DNA of 64,000 nt from contig NZ_CP081864.1 of assembly GCF_019797845.1 (NCBI RefSeq), forward strand, positions 372,001 to 436,000. The letters are read 5' to 3'. A model generated the notes under the pieces. It was not told the origin of the DNA and did no database searches. It saw only the letters and a program-made list of their open reading frames with translations. The stretch comes from Symbiopectobacterium purcellii (GTDB taxonomy: Bacteria; Pseudomonadota; Gammaproteobacteria; Enterobacterales; Enterobacteriaceae). Below are positions 56,968 through 64,000 of the stretch, piece by piece. The position numbers were made by a program, and so were the translations under genes. Numbering within the stretch: position 1 is the stretch's first letter; the number at the start of each line of letters is the position of its first letter.

Positions 56968-57810
56968 ATGACGCGCGGTTTGAAATTGCAAACGGAAGAC
57001 TATTTCCTTACCGATAAGCAGGCGGTACGGGTGGCAGAGCGTCACCCCCAGCCTGACTTTCCTCTGCATCATCATGATTTCGAAGAGTTAGTCATCGTGT
57101 GGCGCGGCAACGGTCTGCACCTGTGGAACGATGTGCCTTACCGCATTACGCGTGGCGATCTGTTCTACGTCAGTGCCAACGATCGCCACAGCTATGAGTC
57201 AGTAAACGATCTGGAACTGGACAATATCCTGTTTGTTCGCGATCGGCTGACGCTGCCCACAGACTGGCATAACCTGCTGCCGGGAGCTGATGTGCCGCAG
57301 TCTCAGCGTTACTGGTGCCTGGGGTCGGCGGGCATGGATACGCTGCGTGACAAGGTGGATGATTTGGCGCAGGAGTGCATGAAGTCGGACACGCTGTCGT
57401 TGCAGCTTAGCGAAGTCCTGTTATTGCAGATTGCGCTGTTGGCGCTACGTTACCGTCATTTACCTGATAGCCCACAGTTGGCCGATGCGCACCAGTTGGA
57501 TCTGCTGATGTTGGCGCTGAGAGCCAGTATCGGCAGCCCCTTCCGTTTTGATGCATTTTGCCAGCAGCATGACTTTAGCGTACGCGGATTGGGCGCGCGC
57601 TTTAAGCAGGAAACCGGTATGAGCGTGGCCCAATACCTGCGCCAACTACGGTTGTGCAAGGCGATGGAGCTGTTGCGTTATGACAGGCTGACCATTGGTG
57701 AAGTGGCAGCGCAGTGCGGTTTTGACGACAGTAACTACTTTTCGGTGGTGTTCCATCAGGCGCAGGGCATATCACCCAGCGCCTATCGCCAGCGTTTTCT
57801 GGCAGGATGA
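56968..57810 (+). CDS. rhaR: AraC-family rhamnose-responsive activator RhaR
   Basis: A 280-residue AraC-family protein with cupin part FPLHHHDFEELVIVWRGNGLHLWNDVPYRI and the C-terminal HTH pair ending NYFSVVFHQAQGISPSAYRQ. In E. coli it activates its own rhaSR operon. Start codons GTG 56956, GTG 56962 and ATG 56968 are all in frame; I choose the ATG, which has GAGGTG about 9 bases upstream. Confidence 0.94.
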   Translation: MTRGLKLQTEDYFLTDKQAVRVAERHPQPDFPLHHHDFEELVIVWRGNGLHLWNDVPYRITRGDLFYVSANDRHSYESVNDLELDNILFVRDRLTLPTDWHNLLPGADVPQSQRYWCLGSAGMDTLRDKVDDLAQECMKSDTLSLQLSEVLLLQIALLALRYRHLPDSPQLADAHQLDLLMLALRASIGSPFRFDAFCQQHDFSVRGLGARFKQETGMSVAQYLRQLRLCKAMELLRYDRLTIGEVAAQCGFDDSNYFSVVFHQAQGISPSAYRQRFLAG

Positions 57811-57820
57811 ACGGCGAAAC

Positions 57821-58351
57821 TCAGCGAGCAACCTCGTCGACATCCGGTGCGTGGGTAATACGGTTACGCAGATCGCGTCGCACAATTTCCACCAGCCAGA
57901 AGCAGAACATGTGGCCAAAAATTTCGGAGAAGTGTTCAGCGAACGGCTGATCCCACGGTGCTGGCACGATGCCCATCAGCGGCAGCAGGAAAACGTGGAA
58001 CACCACGTGCAGTACCAGACCATACAGCGCACCTTGCCACAGTTTAATTTTCGGCCACACTTCCGCCACCACGCAATAGATCACTGCAAAAGTGATGGAA
58101 AAGCCGAAGTGCATGATAAAGCTCATGATCGGGCGAGGGTTGCCGTTGTACAGGTAGCTCAGGTGAGACATATCGAAAGACATGCCCATTTGCTGCAACA
58201 GTTGCTGCGGCGTGTTGGTCAGATCACGCAGAGGCGTACGCGGCGGGAAGGGGATTTCCCAGCCAAATTTAGCCAGGGCGCAGACCACACCAGCGATGAT
58301 CCCCACCAGCAATGCCACCAGAATTTTATCCCTTGTGGTGCGTAGTTGCAT
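57821..58351 (-). CDS. YagU-family inner-membrane protein
   Basis: A 176-residue membrane protein with about four helices, similar to E. coli YagU (204) in segments such as GIIAGVVCALAKFGWEIPFPPR, CVVAEVWPKIKLWQGALYG and SEIFGHMFCFWLVEIVRRDLRNRITH. YagU contributes to acid resistance in E. coli; the mechanism is unknown. It is convergent with rhaR (10 bases between) and has AAGGAGA upstream. Confidence 0.88.
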   Translation of the reverse strand: MQLRTTRDKILVALLVGIIAGVVCALAKFGWEIPFPPRTPLRDLTNTPQQLLQQMGMSFDMSHLSYLYNGNPRPIMSFIMHFGFSITFAVIYCVVAEVWPKIKLWQGALYGLVLHVVFHVFLLPLMGIVPAPWDQPFAEHFSEIFGHMFCFWLVEIVRRDLRNRITHAPDVDEVAR

Positions 58352-58699
58352 TTCTCTTTCTCCTTGAATAACGAATTTTACTGCAATTTATTTCTAGAAA
58401 TAGCGCTAACCGCCATAGACAATAGCGCTGTAAGTAAATGATTTGATGGGGATAATACGCCTGAAGGGATTTATTTTCTAACGTGAAATAAAAGCACTAT
58501 TTTCATAACTCATTGTTTTATAGATAAAACACCGATGTTGCATAATGTTTGATTATGTAAGCATTATTGACCATGTGACATTATCTTGTTGTTATGACTG
58601 AGTATTGTTGCGTCTTTTGCGATAAATAGTGCAATGTTGGCAGGGTGTTACACGCCGCTCCAGCCGTGTTTGCTTTCGAGAGCGGCCTGTAAAAGGGTA
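58352..58699. other. Intergenic region upstream of yagU with repeated AGCGCT words
   Basis: 348 AT-rich bases. AATAGCGCT occurs at 58399-58407 and 58421-58429, 22 bases apart, near the yagU start, and CATAAT-GTTTG-ATTATG forms an inverted repeat at 58541-58557. No gene is visible. Confidence 0.5.
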
Positions 58700-59734
58700 T
58701 CAGGATGCCATGCCCATCCCCACGATGTTGGCCGCGAGAATAATGATCAGCCCGCCCAGCACCAGCACGCTAACCGGTTTGTGCCCCACGTTATTCCACT
58801 CTTTCAGTAACAGCCCGACAATGCCGCCGCACAGTACGTAGAAACTCATGTGCAGCATCCAACTGAGGTAGGTGTAATCGGCCGGAATGTTGGCGTGGCC
58901 CCAGGCGTAGAAGAAGAACTGCAAATACCACATCACGCCGCCGAGGATGGAAAACAGTGCATTGGTGATCAGCAGCGTTTTGGCCTGTGACAGATCGGCT
59001 TTAATCGAGATAGTGGGGCTCATGGCTAAACGCAGGAAACAGAAACCCAGGTTGACGATGGCACCGTCACCCATGATCACCACATAGCTTGGCAGAGCCA
59101 CATAGAGTGGGTTCAGGCCGAGTGCCTCTGCTGCCTGATGCATGGGTTTGGCTGCATCCATGGCGAACGACATACCCGCAGAAAAAATGCCGTACATCAC
59201 GGCCAGTATCAATCCCTTCTTGAGATTGAACTCTTGAGCACGAATGCCAAGCGCACGCTCTTTCAGCAAACCGGCGTAGCTCACCACGCCCACGCCAATC
59301 AGCGCTACGCCTACGCCGACCAGGCTTAACTGCCCACCGGTGGTGCCAAACAGCTGCATAAATTTGCCTTGCAACAGCGGGGTCATCAAGGTGCCGATAA
59401 TCAAGGTAATGCCAATGGCAATACCGATACCGAGCGACATGCCAAGGTAACGCATGGTCAACCCGTAGTTGATATTACCGATGCCCCACATGGCGCCGAA
59501 CAAAAATACCGGTAGCAGGGTAGAAAAACGGAATGAACCGAAATAGCCCCAGAAATCTGGCAGCAGCAGGGCGCTGATGCTCCAGGGCAAAATAATCCAA
59601 GAGAAGAAACCGCCCAGTGACCACATGGTTTCCCATGACCAGTGACGGACCTTTTTGAACGGGGCGTAGAAACAGGCCGCGCTGGCAGCACCGACAAAAT
59701 GCCAGAAAAGCCCGAGGAGAATTGCGCTATTCAT
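58700..59734 (-). CDS. rhaT: L-rhamnose/proton symporter
   Basis: A 344-residue, about ten-helix transporter identical in length to E. coli RhaT. It starts [35 protein letters not shown], a conserved family start, and carries the uptake of L-rhamnose with H+ across the inner membrane. AGAGGG precedes ATG. It is divergent from the enolase-superfamily gene and near rhaSR, whose products activate it in E. coli. Confidence 0.97.
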   Translation of the reverse strand: MNSAILLGLFWHFVGAASAACFYAPFKKVRHWSWETMWSLGGFFSWIILPWSISALLLPDFWGYFGSFRFSTLLPVFLFGAMWGIGNINYGLTMRYLGMSLGIGIAIGITLIIGTLMTPLLQGKFMQLFGTTGGQLSLVGVGVALIGVGVVSYAGLLKERALGIRAQEFNLKKGLILAVMYGIFSAGMSFAMDAAKPMHQAAEALGLNPLYVALPSYVVIMGDGAIVNLGFCFLRLAMSPTISIKADLSQAKTLLITNALFSILGGVMWYLQFFFYAWGHANIPADYTYLSWMLHMSFYVLCGGIVGLLLKEWNNVGHKPVSVLVLGGLIIILAANIVGMGMAS

Positions 59735-60035
59735 AGAACCCTCTTGTTTTCATTCTAATCAGAGTAGGAGTACGTGTAGGAACGCATCACGGGGATTGTT
59801 CGATAGGGCAAGTGTAAAAAGGGTAGGGTGGGGAGACCTTCCGCTCCATGCCACTACCGGCACGCGCCACGGCAAGATGCGAAAGGTGAAGGCTACTGGC
59901 GTCACAAAAATAACCAAAGGAAAGAATGAAATAGCGTTTCAAGTGGAAAGCTGTTTAAGCATTGACGAAGCACGGCACGCTTGGGTTATTCTAACGGTTT
60001 GGGGGCCCATCGGGCTGAAAGTGGAGTAAAGCAAC
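59735..60035. promoter_or_regulatory. rhaT / dehydratase divergent region
   Basis: 301 bases shared by divergent genes. A small symmetry GAAA-TAGCG-TTTC lies at 59928-59940. I could not identify RhaS half-sites with confidence. No gene seen. Confidence 0.5.
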
Positions 60036-61217
60036 GTGAAAATTACGGATGTCAAAACCATCCTGGCGAATCGCTACCTGTTTGTCGAGATTCACACGGA
60101 CGAAGGTCTTGTCGGGATCGGTGAATCAGGTACCTGGGGGTTTCTGGATGCCTCCATGGGCGCGGTGGAAGCGCTAAAAACTTACCTGATCGGGCAAGAT
60201 CCGCTGCGTATTGAGCATCACTGGCAGTATATGTACCGCTGCTGGCATTTTCGCGGTGCGGCTATCATGGGAGCGATCAGCGCTATCGACATTGCGCTGT
60301 GGGATATTGCGGGCAAATTCTACGACACCCCGGTCTACAACTTACTGGGCGGTCGCTGCCGCGACAAGGCGCGGGTCTATGCCCATGCCGGTGGCAAAAC
60401 CACGGAAGAGACCATCGCCAACCTGAAAAAGATGAAGGCACAAGGGTTTACCGCTATTGGGCACCTGACGCCGTTTTTGGATGAGTCGCGCGGCGATCCC
60501 TATTTTATCACCCATGCAAAAGAAATCGGCGAAGCCATCGAACGCATTGGCGCTTATCGCGAAGCGGTGGGGAATGATGTCGATCTCTGTATCGAAGTGC
60601 ATCGTCGACTGAAACCGCACGATGCAATTGTGTTTGCGCAGGGTATCGCGCCTTATCTGCCTTACTTTATTGAAGATCCGATCGGGGCCGATAACTTTGA
60701 TTCGATGGCGCAGGTCGCAGACAAAATCAACGTGCCGATTGCCACCGGCGAGCGCCTGAACAACCTGCAAGAGTTCGCTATGCTGATCAAGCGCAATGCC
60801 GTCTCCTACGTGCGGCCAGACGTGTGCATGTGCGGAGGTATTACCGGCGCGAAGAAAATCGCAGCGCTGGCTGAAGCGCATGATCTGATGGTGGTGCCGC
60901 ATAACCCGCTCAGCCCGGTTTCAACGGCCGCCTGCTTGCAAATTGCGGTGAGCATCCCCAACTTTGCCCTGCTGGAATATCCCGGCGACGACCAACCGGC
61001 GCTGTCGGAGAAATTTGGCGCCACCGGCGTGGAGAATGGCGTATTGAAGCGCGATGTGGTCAAGAGCACCTTCAAGTGCGTTGACGGGTTTATGGAGATC
61101 CCCACGGCGCCGGGCATTGGCATCGAACTGGCGGATGATGTGGCAGAAAAATATCCCTACCGTCGCCGTCCGCTGAAAACGCGTCTTCATGTAGATGGTT
61201 CTGTGGTCGATCAGTAA
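60036..61217 (+). CDS. Enolase-superfamily sugar-acid dehydratase-like protein
   Basis: A 393-residue member of the mandelate racemase/muconate-lactonising group. Metal ligands E187, E213 and E239 are exactly 26 residues apart, the superfamily spacing, and H289 (VVPHNPLSP) is in the position of a catalytic His. The residues normally forming Lys-x-Lys on the second strand are replaced (AIGHLTPF near 140-147), so its chemistry may differ from galactonate dehydratase. GTG 60036 has GGAG 9 bases upstream. Being divergent from rhaT it may act on a rhamnose- or pectin-derived acid, but this is inference only. Confidence 0.8.
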   Translation: MKITDVKTILANRYLFVEIHTDEGLVGIGESGTWGFLDASMGAVEALKTYLIGQDPLRIEHHWQYMYRCWHFRGAAIMGAISAIDIALWDIAGKFYDTPVYNLLGGRCRDKARVYAHAGGKTTEETIANLKKMKAQGFTAIGHLTPFLDESRGDPYFITHAKEIGEAIERIGAYREAVGNDVDLCIEVHRRLKPHDAIVFAQGIAPYLPYFIEDPIGADNFDSMAQVADKINVPIATGERLNNLQEFAMLIKRNAVSYVRPDVCMCGGITGAKKIAALAEAHDLMVVPHNPLSPVSTAACLQIAVSIPNFALLEYPGDDQPALSEKFGATGVENGVLKRDVVKSTFKCVDGFMEIPTAPGIGIELADDVAEKYPYRRRPLKTRLHVDGSVVDQ

Positions 61218-61283
61218 ACTGTGCGTTTTGCCGTCGCGTGCCCATTGCGCGACGGTGGTTATTCACCTGCAAAAAGAAGAACT

Positions 61284-61781
61284 ATGGAACGTTTTATTGA
61301 AAACCTGATGTACACCTCGCGTTGGCTGTTGGCTCCGATCTACCTGGGGCTGTCGCTCGGGTTATTGGCGCTGATGCTCAAATTTTTCCAAGAAGTGTTT
61401 CACATTCTGCCAAGCGTCTTTGCATTGGCAGAGGCCGATCTGATCCTGGTACTGCTGTCGCTGATTGACATGACGCTGGTAGGCGGCCTGTTGGTGATGG
61501 TGATGCTGTCTGGCTATGAGAACTTTGTCTCGACGCTGAACATTGATGAGAATCGGGAGAAACTGAGCTGGCTCGGCAAAATGGATTCCGGCTCACTGAA
61601 GAATAAAGTGGCGGCATCGATCGTCGCCATCTCTTCCATCCATTTGCTGCGCGTGTTTATGGATGCGCGCAACACGCCGGATAACAAGCTGATGTGGTAT
61701 GTGATTATCCACCTGACGTTTGTGCTGTCGGCGTTTCTGATGGGCTATCTGGACAAAGCGACGCGCCACGAAAAGAAGTAA
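61284..61781 (+). CDS. yqhA: YqhA-like (UPF0114) membrane protein
   Basis: A 165-residue protein (E. coli YqhA 164) with about four helices, starting [24 protein letters not shown] and containing the conserved [43 protein letters not shown]. Function unknown. I chose ATG 61284; an upstream in-frame ATG adds 21 residues without similarity. It is convergent with ubiI. Confidence 0.92.
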   Translation: MERFIENLMYTSRWLLAPIYLGLSLGLLALMLKFFQEVFHILPSVFALAEADLILVLLSLIDMTLVGGLLVMVMLSGYENFVSTLNIDENREKLSWLGKMDSGSLKNKVAASIVAISSIHLLRVFMDARNTPDNKLMWYVIIHLTFVLSAFLMGYLDKATRHEKK

Positions 61782-61817
61782 TGTTAACGGTACGCCCACT
61801 CAGGCGTACCGCTTCCT

Positions 61818-63038
61818 CTACTGCGGCGTAGCGGTGTGTGCCAGCCATTCCGGCAGGTCATTTAATCCCATCGCCTGACGCACCAGCACCGGTTTTACCC
61901 CCGGCAGATGGTTTGCCAGCGTCAGACCGACATCGCGCAGCAGTTTTTTCGCTGGGTTCTCTCCGTTAAACAGCGCTCTGAATCCTTGCATGCTGGCCAA
62001 CATCAGCGCGGCACTGTGCTTGCGCTGGCGTTCATAACGTCGCAGGTAGAGGTGTTGCCCGAAATCTTTGCCCTGCCCTTGTAGCCGTTTGATTTCGGCA
62101 ATCAGCGTGGCGACATCCATCAACCCGAGGTTGACGCCCTGTCCGGCGAGCGGGTGGATGGTGTGTGCAGCATCGCCCACCAGTGCCAGTCGGTGCGCGG
62201 CAAAGCTGCGCGCATAGCGCCCGGTTAATGGGTGTGTTTGCCGGGCACTGAGGGTGGTGCAGCGCCCAAGATGCATATCAAAGGCGATCGCCAATTGTTG
62301 GTCGAAGTCTTCCTCGGGCAGTGCCAGCATGGATTCGGCCTGCAACGGTGGCAGTGACCAGACAATTGAGCACAGGTTTGTCTCCGCCAACGGCAGAAAC
62401 GCCAGAATGCCATCGCCGTGGAACACCTGGCGCGCCACGCCGTCATGCGGGCGTTCGGTGCGCACCGTTGCCACCAGTGCGTGATGACCGTAATCCCAGA
62501 ACGTCAGCGGAATATCGGCCTGCTGACGTAGCCAGGAGTGCGCACCGTCTGCGCCGACCACCAGGCGCGCCGTGAGCATGGTGCCATCGTCCAGCGTGAT
62601 AAATGCTTCATTTTCGCCCCAGGCCACCTGCTGCAATACCGCCGGTGCCATCAGGGTAATGTCTTTTGCTTTCTCGGCTCGCTGCCACAGGGCGCGTTGA
62701 ATGACATCGTTTTCGATAATGTGTCCGAGGCGGGAAAAACCATAGGCCTCGCCCTCGAAGTGGATGTTGCCAAAGCTGTCTTTGTCCCACACGTACATGG
62801 CGTTATAAGGACTGATGCGTTGTGCTTCGATCGCAGGCCAGACATCAAGATGGCGCAGCAGGCATTCGCTGGCCGCGTTAATGGCAGAGACGCGCAGCGC
62901 ATAAGCCCCGTCCGCTGCCGTTTGTGGTGGCATGCGTTGTTCCAGAACGGCAATGCGCAGCCCGGACTTTTGCAGGCCGCAGGCTAATGCCAGACCAACC
63001 ATGCCGCCGCCTGCGATAACCACATCAAATGATTGCAT
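61818..63038 (-). CDS. ubiI: FAD-dependent 2-octaprenylphenol hydroxylase UbiI (VisC)
   Basis: A 406-residue flavoprotein of the UbiH/COQ6 family catalysing C5 hydroxylation in ubiquinone synthesis. The FAD-binding Rossmann motif is VVIAGGGMVGLALACGL at the N-terminus; the second FAD motif is LVGDAAHTIHPLAGQGVNLGLMDV. It follows ubiH by 24 bases, as in E. coli, with an AGGAAAC site. Intact. Confidence 0.96.
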   Translation of the reverse strand: MQSFDVVIAGGGMVGLALACGLQKSGLRIAVLEQRMPPQTAADGAYALRVSAINAASECLLRHLDVWPAIEAQRISPYNAMYVWDKDSFGNIHFEGEAYGFSRLGHIIENDVIQRALWQRAEKAKDITLMAPAVLQQVAWGENEAFITLDDGTMLTARLVVGADGAHSWLRQQADIPLTFWDYGHHALVATVRTERPHDGVARQVFHGDGILAFLPLAETNLCSIVWSLPPLQAESMLALPEEDFDQQLAIAFDMHLGRCTTLSARQTHPLTGRYARSFAAHRLALVGDAAHTIHPLAGQGVNLGLMDVATLIAEIKRLQGQGKDFGQHLYLRRYERQRKHSAALMLASMQGFRALFNGENPAKKLLRDVGLTLANHLPGVKPVLVRQAMGLNDLPEWLAHTATPQ

Positions 63039-63062
63039 AAGCCCTGTTTCCTGTTGCTTGCA

Positions 63063-64000
63063 TTAACGACTGACCCACCCCAAGGTGCGGCGTGCAAAGG
63101 TATCGCGCACGGGCGCAACGGTATTCATGGTCATCAAACCCAGATTGCGGCCCATCTCCAGCGGGGTAACGCTGTTGGCGAACAGGCGTACCAGACCGTC
63201 TGTCAGCGCAATGATCGCCTGCTGGTCGGGTTCTCGGCGCTGGGCATAGCGGCTCAGCACGCGATAGCTGCCGGTGTCTTCCTGTTGCGCAGCGGCCTGC
63301 GTCAGGGTTTCTGCCAGCGACATCACGTCGCGTAGCCCAAGATTGAATCCCTGTCCGGCAATCGGGTGCAGCGTTTGCGCCGCATTGCCCACCAGCGCCA
63401 CACGGTGCGCGATATGACGTGCTGCCGTCACCAATCGCAGCGGATAGGTGTGACGTTCGCCGATGTGGGTAATGGCGCCCAATCGCCAGCCAAAGGCGCG
63501 TTGCAGCGCTGCGCGGCATTCGGCCTCGCTCCAGGCGCCCACCTGCGTCTGGTTTGATAACGGGTGGCACCACACTAACGAACTGCGTCCACCGCGCATC
63601 GGCAACAGTGCCAACGGGCCGTCAGGGGTAAAGCGCTCAAAGGCTTTGCCCGCGTGAGGCAGTTGGGTGCGGATGTTGGCGATAACGGCAAACTGCGGAT
63701 ACCCCTCGGTCTGCCACTGCATACCGCAGGCCTGCGCCAGCGCGGAAGAAGAGCCGTCCGCGGCCACCAAGAGCTGCCCGTGCAGCGTACTGCCGTCATC
63801 CAGTTGCAGGGTGGCCTGTTCGGCACTGCGTTCAACGTGCACCACCTTGCGCGGGCAGTGCACACGCACGCCCGGCGCATTGTGGAGTAACCGAAACAGG
63901 GTTTGCCCAACCTGATGTAGCTCCACCACGTAACCCAACGCGGCGGTGCTATAATCACTGGCCTGCATGTTGACCACGCCGGCGTGGCCGCGATCGCTGA
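63063..64000 (-). CDS. ubiH: 2-octaprenyl-6-methoxyphenol hydroxylase UbiH, N-terminus outside the window
   Basis: The C-terminal 312 residues of UbiH (C1 hydroxylation in ubiquinone synthesis). The frame stays open to the right edge, beginning inside the SDRGHAG motif of UbiH, so the usual first 70-80 residues lie beyond it. The FAD motif LVGNAAQTLHPIAGQGFNLGLRDVMSLAETL is present, and the end TLGWVSR is the family end. Confidence 0.96.
   Translation of the reverse strand, partial: SDRGHAGVVNMQASDYSTAALGYVVELHQVGQTLFRLLHNAPGVRVHCPRKVVHVERSAEQATLQLDDGSTLHGQLLVAADGSSSALAQACGMQWQTEGYPQFAVIANIRTQLPHAGKAFERFTPDGPLALLPMRGGRSSLVWCHPLSNQTQVGAWSEAECRAALQRAFGWRLGAITHIGERHTYPLRLVTAARHIAHRVALVGNAAQTLHPIAGQGFNLGLRDVMSLAETLTQAAAQQEDTGSYRVLSRYAQRREPDQQAIIALTDGLVRLFANSVTPLEMGRNLGLMTMNTVAPVRDTFARRTLGWVSR

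Overview
The window is a contiguous stretch of a gammaproteobacterial, Enterobacterales-type chromosome. The housekeeping genes match enterobacterial counterparts in length and local order: yjgN, valS, holC, pepA, then divergent lptF-lptG, tRNA-Leu(CAA) leuX, a complete rhaM-D-A-B / rhaS-R / rhaT block, and ubiI-ubiH at the right edge. Pectin- and rhamnose-related content, a GC-rich backbone and TATACCC-ended enterobacterial repeats suggest a plant-associated Pectobacteriaceae member (Dickeya or Brenneria-like). That placement is inference, since no 16S gene or species marker is present.

Left part (1-9.25 kb): a yjgN gene with an in-frame stop, an M48 membrane protease, valS-holC-pepA on the minus strand, the LptFG lipopolysaccharide exporter subunits and leuX. 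From 9.3 to 23 kb the content is accessory: a ModABC-like oxyanion transporter with a candidate ModE box, an MFS exporter, an iron-dependent alcohol dehydrogenase with a candidate CRP site, a small XRE regulator, an unrecognised secreted protein broken by a TGA, and a PLP-enzyme / ABC importer / DeoR-regulator cluster of the 2-aminoethylphosphonate-importer type.

The 23-35 kb stretch is a dedicated uptake locus. On the minus strand lie tonB-exbB-exbD-fused permease-ATPase (nitrate/sulfonate/taurine class). Divergent from them are a periplasmic binding protein, a TonB-dependent receptor broken into three pieces, a Tat-exported protein resembling the exo-rhamnogalacturonan lyase (YetA/PcRGLX) family, and a DUF6250-like protein with an in-frame stop. 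A convergent LysR regulator closes the block. A ModG-like molbindin follows.

At 35.9-40.3 kb is the most striking find: a candidate class II microcin system. It has a C39-peptidase ABC exporter (C32/H105/D121 visible) and an HlyD/CvaA-like adaptor on one strand. Divergent from these, in AT-rich DNA, are a small three-helix membrane protein (likely immunity) overlapping a 108-residue precursor. The precursor has a 15-residue double-glycine-type leader, a Gly/Ala-rich core and two C-terminal cysteines, an architecture like colicin V.

The right part carries a YjbB-type phosphate transporter, about 1 kb of repeat-bearing intergenic DNA, yjiH-yjiG with an M20 peptidase, two orphan oligopeptide/nickel-class ATPases, a MATE transporter, a chemoreceptor, and a YafY-like regulator with a VOC protein. 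The rhamnose regulon follows, with CRP-like and repeated operator-like sites between rhaB and rhaS, then yagU, rhaT, an enolase-superfamily dehydratase, yqhA and ubiI/ubiH. Four genes in 64 kb are broken by stops or frameshifts, suggesting ongoing gene decay in accessory functions.
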